This document shows positions 51,676-57,282 of a stretch of DNA of 57,282 bases, piece after piece (the stretch's first letter is position 1; the number at the start of each line of letters is the position of its first letter). The stretch lies in contig CAZGOY010000021.1 in the NCBI GenBank assembly GCA_964527565.1, positions 1 through 57,282 on the forward strand. Direction: 5' to 3'. Source of the DNA: JAGXQV01 sp964527565 (GTDB lineage Bacteria > Pseudomonadota > Gammaproteobacteria > Burkholderiales > Sulfuricellaceae). The notes under the pieces are model-generated. The model saw only the letters and a program-made list of their open reading frames with translations, ran no database searches and was not told the DNA's origin. A program made the position numbers and the translations under genes.

Positions 51676-51724
51676 AAAAAGACCGCGGAGAAAGCAGGGC
51701 ATTTCGTCCGCGTAGAGCGCGGTC
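51675..51724 (-). terminator. intrinsic terminator of the GGDEF-EAL gene
   Basis: On the minus strand GACCGCG (51724-51718) pairs with CGCGGTC (51687-51681) and is followed by TTTTTT (51680-51675). It lies just after the GGDEF-EAL stop codon (51728) and overlaps the truncated MgtC-like frame on the other strand. Confidence 0.7.
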
Positions 51725-51727
51725 CGG

Positions 51728-53902
51728 TCAAAAAGCGAGGCGCTTTCCCGTCCGGACCATGCCTTCAAACGCGGCGGCTTCAACCGGGGGGCTGAACAGG
51801 TAACCTTGCAACTGGTCGCATCCCAGTTCGCGCAGAAACGCCATCTGCTCCGTCGTCTCGACCCCTTCGGCGACGATTTCCTGGCGCAGTTGCAGCGCCA
51901 TGGTGACGATGGCGCGCGCGATGGCGCAGTCGTTTTCATCTTCCGGTATGCCGATGACGAAGGAGCGGTCGATCTTGAGCGTGGTGATCGGGAACTTCTT
52001 CAGGTACGCGAGACTGGAGTAGCCGGTGCCGAAATCGTCCAGCGCCAGCGCCAGCCCCATCGCCGCCAGTTCGTTCATGATCGGGATCACTTTTTCAGGG
52101 CCGCGCACCAGGAGGCTTTCGGTGATTTCCAGCTTGAGGCGTTCCGGCGGCACGCCGTGGCGGTCGAGAACCGCCTGCACCCGCCCCGGCAACTGCTCGT
52201 CGAACTGGCGCGCGGAAAGATTCACGGCGATGGGGGGCGCGTCCATGCCGGCATCCAGCCACGCCCTGATCTGCCGGCAGGCTTCTTCCAGCACCCAGGT
52301 GCCGATGTCGAGAATCAGGCCGGTTTCCTCGGCCACCGGAATGAACTTGAAAGGCGGCACCATGCCCTTCTCGGGATGGCGCCAGCGTATCAGGGCTTCC
52401 GCCCCGACGATGCGCCCGCTGCGCAGGCTGACCTTGGGCTGGTAGAACAGCAGGAGCTCCTGGCTTGCCAGCGCATTCCTCAGCCCCGTCTCCACTTCCA
52501 TCTGTTCTTTCGCCCGCTGGTTCATTTCCGGGCTGTAGAACAGGTAGCCGGAATTGCCGCCCTGTTGCAGCCGCTTCATCGCCACATCGGCAAAACGCAG
52601 CAGCGACGCGGTGTCGAGGCCGTCGTCGGGATACACCGCGATGCCGATGCATGCCTCGATGTGCAGGACGCGCGATTCGATGATGAACGGCGTTTCGAGC
52701 GTGTCGAGGATTTTTTGCGCTACCAAGCCGCCGTGTTCGCGTTTCTGGATGTTGAGCAGGGCAGCGACGAATTCGTCGCCGCCGACCCTGGCGAGGACAT
52801 CTTCCTCGCGCAATGTTTCGCGGAAACGCTGGCCGACCTGGCGCAACAACTCGTCGCCGACTTCGTGCCCCAGGGTATCGTTGATCGAGGTGAAGCGGTT
52901 GAGGTCGATGACCAGCAGGGCGCCGTAATCCTGGTTGCGGCGCGCCTCGCTCAACGCCTGCCCGACCAGCTGGTTGAGCTGGGCGCGGTTCGGCAGGCCG
53001 GTCAGGCTGTCGAAGTTCGCCAGGCGCTGGATGCGGTCTTCGCTGGCGCGCATGGCGCTGATGTCGGAAAAAATCGAAAAGGCATGGGTGATGGTGCCGT
53101 CGTCCTTGCGCACCACGCTGATCGAGACCGACTGCGGAAACAGTTCCCCGCTTTTGCGCCGTCCGATGATTTCGCCCTGCCAGGGGCCGGCGCCGGTCAT
53201 CGCCGCATGCACTTGCGAACGGAAATTCGCATCGTGAACCCCGGAACGCAACAGGTCGGTGGTCTGGCCGATGGCTTCTGCGGCGGTATAGCCGGTAATC
53301 CGGGTAAAGGCGGCGTTCACCGAGACGATGCGCTCCGCGTTGTCGGCAATCAGGATTCCCTGGTCGCTGTCTTCGATGATGCGCGCGTGCAACCGCAACT
53401 TGTCCTCGTCGGACAGCCGCTCGGTAATCACCGAGAGGTGCGCCACCATGCTCACGGGATCGTCGCCGTCGCGGATCAGCGACAACGAAAGATCGGCCCA
53501 GAAAACCTCGCCGGATTTTTTGCGGCGCTTGACCACCAGCAGGGAGTTGCCCTGTTCGAGGAATTGCTCGCTCAACTCGCCGTCGCTGTCTGCGGAATCG
53601 TCCGCATAGAGAAACAGCACGTGCTGGCCGATGGCTTCTTCCGGGTCATAGCCGAACAGCAGTTGGGCGCCTTTGTTCCAGCCGGTCACGTAACCGGCCA
53701 TGTCCATGGTGATCACCGGTTCGTGAAGCTGTTCGAGCACGCGCGCCTGGATTTGAACCGGTATCTGTGTCGCATCGCGGTCGCATTCAAACGCCAGCAA
53801 GGCTGCTTCCAGTTCATGCAGAAGCCGGGCCAGGGCATCGCCTTGCAATCCCCGCGCCTGACGGCAAAGAGACAGGCAGTGTTCGATACGCTGGTCAGGC
53901 AT
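51728..53902 (-). CDS. PAS-PAS-GGDEF-EAL c-di-GMP turnover protein
   Basis: The roughly 724-residue cytosolic protein has two PAS domains (about 55-165 and 175-290), a GGDEF domain with intact GGDEF (near residue 375), and an EAL domain with intact GAEALIRWRHP plus the LDDFGTGYSSLAYLK loop. Both catalytic signatures look intact, so it could make or break c-di-GMP. An ATG at 53902 is chosen; a GTG three codons earlier (53911) is also in frame. It overlaps the HDOD gene by 8 bp, so the pair is coupled. Confidence 0.92.
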   Translation of the reverse strand: MPDQRIEHCLSLCRQARGLQGDALARLLHELEAALLAFECDRDATQIPVQIQARVLEQLHEPVITMDMAGYVTGWNKGAQLLFGYDPEEAIGQHVLFLYADDSADSDGELSEQFLEQGNSLLVVKRRKKSGEVFWADLSLSLIRDGDDPVSMVAHLSVITERLSDEDKLRLHARIIEDSDQGILIADNAERIVSVNAAFTRITGYTAAEAIGQTTDLLRSGVHDANFRSQVHAAMTGAGPWQGEIIGRRKSGELFPQSVSISVVRKDDGTITHAFSIFSDISAMRASEDRIQRLANFDSLTGLPNRAQLNQLVGQALSEARRNQDYGALLVIDLNRFTSINDTLGHEVGDELLRQVGQRFRETLREEDVLARVGGDEFVAALLNIQKREHGGLVAQKILDTLETPFIIESRVLHIEACIGIAVYPDDGLDTASLLRFADVAMKRLQQGGNSGYLFYSPEMNQRAKEQMEVETGLRNALASQELLLFYQPKVSLRSGRIVGAEALIRWRHPEKGMVPPFKFIPVAEETGLILDIGTWVLEEACRQIRAWLDAGMDAPPIAVNLSARQFDEQLPGRVQAVLDRHGVPPERLKLEITESLLVRGPEKVIPIMNELAAMGLALALDDFGTGYSSLAYLKKFPITTLKIDRSFVIGIPEDENDCAIARAIVTMALQLRQEIVAEGVETTEQMAFLRELGCDQLQGYLFSPPVEAAAFEGMVRTGKRLAF

Positions 53903-54887
53903 GATCGCCACCCGGTTTGTCGCGAATCACATCCAGCATCCAGTTATGCGCCTCCAGGTTAAGGCCGTTGAATTCGGCGGCGGATAACGGCAAGCCGGCC
54001 AGCCATTCGGCCAATTCACCGGCTTTGCCGTCTTCAGCCAGCTCCGCCGCTCGCAACAGACCGCCGATCTCGCCTTCACGGCGCAGCACGGCATTCGCCA
54101 GTACCTCGCTGATGTGCAAGGGCTTGAGCACTTCCTCCAGCGGCAACCCGAAGAGGATGCCCAGCAGGGAAAACATCCCCGCCATGAAAGCCTGCTCCTG
54201 CCCCGGTTTGTCGAGCCCCACTGCCCTGGCCAGCAATTCGGCGCTGCGCGCCCGCACGGCGACCCGCGCCAGCAGCATGGCGGAGCGCGGATCGTCCTTG
54301 CGCGAGGCGAACAGCATCAGATTCAGCCAGCGCCGCAGCTGTTGGCGCCCGAGAATGAGAATGGCCTGGGCGAAACTGGTCACCCGTTTGCCGGTGCCCA
54401 TGCCCAGCGAATTGACCAGGCGCAGCAAATGATAGGAAAGCGCCGGGTCGTGCCGGAAAATTTCCTCTATTTCGCGGGTATCGGCGTCGGCGGAAACCAG
54501 TTGCACCAGCTTCAACGCCATGGCCCGCGACACGATCTGATTTCCGGATGGCTTGAGTGGCGGGGCCAGATACCAATTGCCGGACAACCACTTGGCTTCC
54601 GGCGGGAGCGCAGGCTTGCCTGCCGTGTCGGATCGATGAATATCATCGCTGGAAGCTGGCAGACAGCCGACGTCCAGCAAAGCCGACAACAAATCGGGAG
54701 GCAGCCGGCCAGCCTCCTCCGCACCGACGACACAGGAAAACGCCGCCACGGCGGCAAAATCCGCATGACCGAGCAGCGGCGGCAGAGCATCGGCATCTTC
54801 CGGGCCGCAATGCAACATCACGGCCCCCAGATTCAGGTTCCGGTCTGCCAGCAGGCTGAATAACACCAATGGGGACGAAGTGCTCAA
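53895..54887 (-). CDS. HDOD-domain signalling protein with degenerate EAL-like N-terminus
   Basis: The 330-residue protein of the YuxH-like class has an N-terminal 100 residues looking like a shortened, non-catalytic EAL-type region. The HDOD domain (about 115-330) includes HDPALSYHLLRLVNSLGMG and RKDDPRSAMLLARVAVRARS. HDOD proteins act in signalling without the HD metal site. It is coupled to the downstream GGDEF-EAL gene. Likely a c-di-GMP or two-component partner (inference). Confidence 0.82.
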   Translation of the reverse strand: MSTSSPLVLFSLLADRNLNLGAVMLHCGPEDADALPPLLGHADFAAVAAFSCVVGAEEAGRLPPDLLSALLDVGCLPASSDDIHRSDTAGKPALPPEAKWLSGNWYLAPPLKPSGNQIVSRAMALKLVQLVSADADTREIEEIFRHDPALSYHLLRLVNSLGMGTGKRVTSFAQAILILGRQQLRRWLNLMLFASRKDDPRSAMLLARVAVRARSAELLARAVGLDKPGQEQAFMAGMFSLLGILFGLPLEEVLKPLHISEVLANAVLRREGEIGGLLRAAELAEDGKAGELAEWLAGLPLSAAEFNGLNLEAHNWMLDVIRDKPGGDHA

Positions 54888-55059
54888 GACGGTTCTCGAT
54901 ATGTATGAATGTTCTGCATCTGGAATATTACTCCAACAGACTGGAGATTATGCGCTGCGATTGCCCTGTCGGGATGCCCGCGCTACCCTTCCAATCAAGG
55001 GCAATCCCATTATAATCGCAGGGAATTCACTATTCTTCCACCAGAACTCGAACGGCGCC

Positions 55060-55518
55060 ATGATGAAAACCTTCTCCCGATTCGCCTTGCTGCTGTCCTT
55101 CATCGCTTCCCCGGCATTCGCCCAGCAAAACGCCGCGCCGGACACCAGCGCACCGCTGACCTTCATGGACTCCAAGCTCTTCGATGGCCGCCTGTCGAAA
55201 GAACTTGCCACCGGCAAGGACACCGTCGAAGTGGAAATTTCCGGCAAGGTCTCCCTGAACAGCCTGCCAGGCCGTATCGACAAATGGATCACCGTGGTAG
55301 GCGAGCACGGCAAGCTCGAAGTCAAACCGGCTGACAACGCCCCCAAGTCCCGCAGTTTCTTCGGCATTGCCTCAACGATTTACTCCTTCATCGAGAGCGT
55401 GCGCAGTGAATCCGTGTTCGAGCCCGCCACCCAATACAACGCCACCGTCTATTTCCGCAAGGACGCCTCGGGCGACAGCCTGATCGACCGGATCATCTTT
55501 ACCAAAAAGAAGAAATAG
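55060..55518 (+). CDS. small exported protein upstream of the caspase-parvulin gene
   Basis: The 152-residue protein has a signal peptide (MMKTFSRFALLLSFIASPAFA) and a soluble domain with FDGRLSKELATGKDTVEVEI, then LNSLPGRIDKWITVVGEHGK, ending in a lysine tail. I recognise no family. It ends 27 bp before the caspase gene on the same strand, so the two are probably one operon; it may be its regulator, substrate or partner (inference). Confidence 0.6.
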   Translation: MMKTFSRFALLLSFIASPAFAQQNAAPDTSAPLTFMDSKLFDGRLSKELATGKDTVEVEISGKVSLNSLPGRIDKWITVVGEHGKLEVKPADNAPKSRSFFGIASTIYSFIESVRSESVFEPATQYNATVYFRKDASGDSLIDRIIFTKKKK

Positions 55519-55545
55519 CTCCATTCATTCGTAAAGACTTCGACG

Positions 55546-56838
55546 ATGAAGCCCCTCTACACCTTTTTTCTCGCCATCCTCCTGCTGGCCGTTTCCGCCG
55601 CTCACGCCGCCGAAAAGCGCGTCGCCCTGGTGATCGGCAACAGCGCCTATCCGAGTTCCCGGCTGGACAACCCCCTGAACGATGCCACCGCGATGGCGGC
55701 CACTTTCCGCCGCCTGGGATTCGAGGTCGATCTGGTCACCGATGCCACCAAGGCGAATTTCGACGCCGCGCAAAAGCGTTTTGCCGCCAAGGCCGACAAG
55801 GCGGAGGCGGCCGTGCTGTTCTATGCCGGACATGGCATACAAGCCAACAACTTCAACTACCTCGTGCCCATCGACGCCAAACCGCAAAGCGAACGCGACC
55901 TCAAGCGGGAAATGGTCAAGCTCGACGACATCATCGACGACATGGGCGCGGCCCGCGTCAAGCTGGTGTTCTTCGACGCGTGCCGCGACAACCCTCTCGC
56001 CCGCAGTTTCAGTCGGGGCGGATCGCGCGGCATGGCCGCGCCAAACGAAGCCAGCGGCACGCTCATCTCCTTCGCCACCAAGCACGGCAACACCGCTTCC
56101 GATGGGGATGGCAAACACAGCCCTTATACCGAAGCCCTGCTCGCCGCCCTGGAGAGCCCCACCGAAGAAGTCCATGCGCTGCTGCGCAAGAAAGTGCAGG
56201 AAGCCGTCAAGAAGAAATCCGGCGGCCAACAGGAGCCGTGGGCTTACGGCAATCTCAACGGCGACTTCTACTTCATCTTCACCGGCCCCACCACCGTCAA
56301 CGTCCAACCCTCCGCCCCCCCAGCGGCGCCAGCCACCCGCATCAAGACCAATGCAGAGCGGGAAGAAGAGCTTTGGGACAGCATCAAGGACACTAGCAAC
56401 GTCGATGTTCTCAATGAATATCTCAAAGCTTACCCCCAAGGTCGCTTTGTCAACCAAGCCAGAATTTTCATCATTAAGCTCAAGAATATTCAGGTAATTC
56501 CACTCGCCTCAGCCAAACCTGAATCTGTTATCGTAAAGACGGAGATTGGTGATAAAGAGTATAGGGTGCGCCATATCCTTACGAAAAATCAGGAAGAGGC
56601 AAAAGACATAATCTCCAAACTGAATAGAGGGGAGATGTTTGTGAAACTTGCTGAGAAGTCCTTGGATACTGGCAGCAAGAATGTAGGTGGCGATTTGGGA
56701 TGGCGAACGCCCGCCATGTTTGTGCAACCATTCAGGGACGCTATGATAAAGCTGCGAAAAGGCAATCACACCACGGAACCGGTGCAAACCGATTTCGGCT
56801 GGCACGTCCTCATGCTGGAGGATGTGCGCGACTTGTAA
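55546..56838 (+). CDS. exported caspase-like protease fused to a parvulin (PpiC) domain
   Basis: The 430-residue protein has a signal peptide (FFLAILLLAVSAAHA), then a caspase p20 domain (24-245) with the catalytic His96 in FYAGHGIQ and Cys146 in FFDACRDNP. A short region typical of caspase tails follows (EEELWDSIKD, then NEYLKAYPQGRF, about 272-305). A C-terminal parvulin domain comes last (338-430): VRHILTKNQEEAK, VGGDLGWRTPAMFVQPF and DFGWHVLMLED. The second half, from about 56460 on, is visibly AT-richer than the first, pointing to a different origin of the parvulin part. A periplasmic role is inferred from the signal peptide. Confidence 0.9.
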   Translation: MKPLYTFFLAILLLAVSAAHAAEKRVALVIGNSAYPSSRLDNPLNDATAMAATFRRLGFEVDLVTDATKANFDAAQKRFAAKADKAEAAVLFYAGHGIQANNFNYLVPIDAKPQSERDLKREMVKLDDIIDDMGAARVKLVFFDACRDNPLARSFSRGGSRGMAAPNEASGTLISFATKHGNTASDGDGKHSPYTEALLAALESPTEEVHALLRKKVQEAVKKKSGGQQEPWAYGNLNGDFYFIFTGPTTVNVQPSAPPAAPATRIKTNAEREEELWDSIKDTSNVDVLNEYLKAYPQGRFVNQARIFIIKLKNIQVIPLASAKPESVIVKTEIGDKEYRVRHILTKNQEEAKDIISKLNRGEMFVKLAEKSLDTGSKNVGGDLGWRTPAMFVQPFRDAMIKLRKGNHTTEPVQTDFGWHVLMLEDVRDL

Positions 56839-56873
56839 ACGACTGCAGCTAAGCAACAAGGGACAAATTTTGC

Positions 56874-57128
56874 ATGAGCACATTGGCAAAATCCGTTAGC
56901 TTCGATTCCTCGATGATGTGGGTAGACATGGTGGATGGGTGCAAGCTCGGCATTCCGCTTGCGTACTTTCCGCGCCTGCTTGCCGCCAGTCCCCGACAGC
57001 TTTCAAATTACGAAATCAGTGGCGGCGGCAGCGGTCTGCATTGGGATGAACTGGACGAGGACATCAGCGTGGAAGGCTTGCTGGCCGGGGTTGGTGATCT
57101 TACCCAGACCACACGGCTTGCCGCATAG
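56874..57128 (+). CDS. DUF2442-domain protein
   Basis: The 84-residue protein contains CKLGIPLAYFPRLLAASPRQ and GGGSGLHWDELDEDISVEGL, the pattern of DUF2442, small proteins usually found downstream of a DUF4160 partner in toxin-antitoxin-like pairs. Here the DUF4160 gene is absent. AAGGGA precedes the start at a usable distance. Function unknown. Confidence 0.85.
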   Translation: MSTLAKSVSFDSSMMWVDMVDGCKLGIPLAYFPRLLAASPRQLSNYEISGGGSGLHWDELDEDISVEGLLAGVGDLTQTTRLAA

Positions 57129-57178
57129 GACGTGCTGAGACACGAAACACATCAATCACCAACGACAGGAAAAAAATC

Positions 57179-57232
57179 ATGAGCACGTTACCAAAATGCC
57201 CGAAATGCGCTTCCGAATTCACTTATTCCTGA
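57179..57232 (+). pseudogene. truncated PhnA/YjdM-like zinc-ribbon protein
   Basis: The 17-codon frame MSTLPKCPKCASEFTYS then stop matches the N-terminus of PhnA/YjdM (alkylphosphonate-associated, usually about 110 residues with CPKC...CPEC zinc pairs). The second CxxC pair is missing. It has a good AGGAAA ribosome-binding site, so the gene was interrupted recently. Confidence 0.6.
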
Positions 57233-57282
57233 ATTTTGCATAAGAAGGGCGAACTACCAAGTAACTATTTGATATAATTTGT

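Noticed and set aside
51806..53962. A 718-aa plus-strand frame
   Set aside because: It lies entirely antisense to the PAS-GGDEF-EAL gene, whose motifs are intact; composition is typical of a shadow frame.

Overview
The window reads as a chromosomal segment of a GC-rich betaproteobacterium, most likely a sulfur-oxidising member of the Nitrosomonadales (Sulfuricella/Sulfuriferula-like). This assignment is inference from gene content: a rhodanese-TusA-DsrE2 sulfur-carrier set, cytochrome c maturation System I, MetX-MetW methionine synthesis, and an mlaFEDCB-(ABC exporter)-ibaG-murA cluster. No rRNA, tRNA or CRISPR array was seen.

Layout. 0-1.6 kb is an accessory patch: a HicBA toxin-antitoxin pair followed by an integron attC-like hairpin, a 27-residue IS110-like transposase remnant, a 119-bp second copy of the fumarase 3' end, and an orphan MqsA-type antitoxin. 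Then come class I fumarase, pyrophosphatase, and a complete ccmABCDEFGHI operon (4.2-10.8 kb). The ccmH signal-sequence region carries an in-frame REP-like palindrome. 10.9-16.9 kb (minus strand) is murA, ibaG, an ABC-2 exporter and mlaBCDEF, followed by HigBA (17.1-17.8 kb) and a large Ig-like exported protein (17.8-20.0 kb).

20.2-31.0 kb is an MSHA-type pilus or type II-secretion-like assembly locus: ExeA/MshM ATPase, small HTH regulator, secretin MshL, TPR protein MshN, ATPase MshE with tandem c-di-GMP-binding motifs, platform MshG, and two divergent inner-membrane proteins in the MshI/MshJ positions. No pilin gene lies in the window. 31.2-35.3 kb holds an RTX-like small protein, a QseBC/PmrAB-like two-component system and an HD-GYP protein. 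35.3-36.0 kb is a decayed toxin-antitoxin cassette ending in a sequence shared with the 0-0.8 kb patch.

36.2-46.2 kb holds a STAS-like protein, a DMT exporter, a Ser/Thr kinase with Sel1 repeats, rhodanese/TusA/DsrE2, a FadL-like porin, a DUF302 protein, TcdA, MetW and MetX. 46.2-49.3 kb is a polyphosphate module (two-domain PPK2 and CYTH-CHAD). Next are two copies of a MITE-like palindromic element bracketing ParA and SixA, a RelE/Phd pair, a truncated MgtC-like gene, a PAS-PAS-GGDEF-EAL protein and an HDOD protein. The window ends with an exported caspase-like protein fused to a parvulin (PpiC) domain whose 3' part is visibly AT-richer, then a DUF2442 protein and a truncated PhnA-like gene.

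Themes: envelope assembly (ccm, mla, pilus), c-di-GMP signalling (MshE sensor motifs, HD-GYP, GGDEF-EAL, HDOD), sulfur trafficking, and repeated insertion of toxin-antitoxin modules and small palindromic elements between core genes. The most unusual items are the caspase-parvulin fusion, the fumarase-end duplication around mqsA, the REP inside ccmH, and the AT-rich dyad with a near-leaderless promoter that opens the secretin operon.
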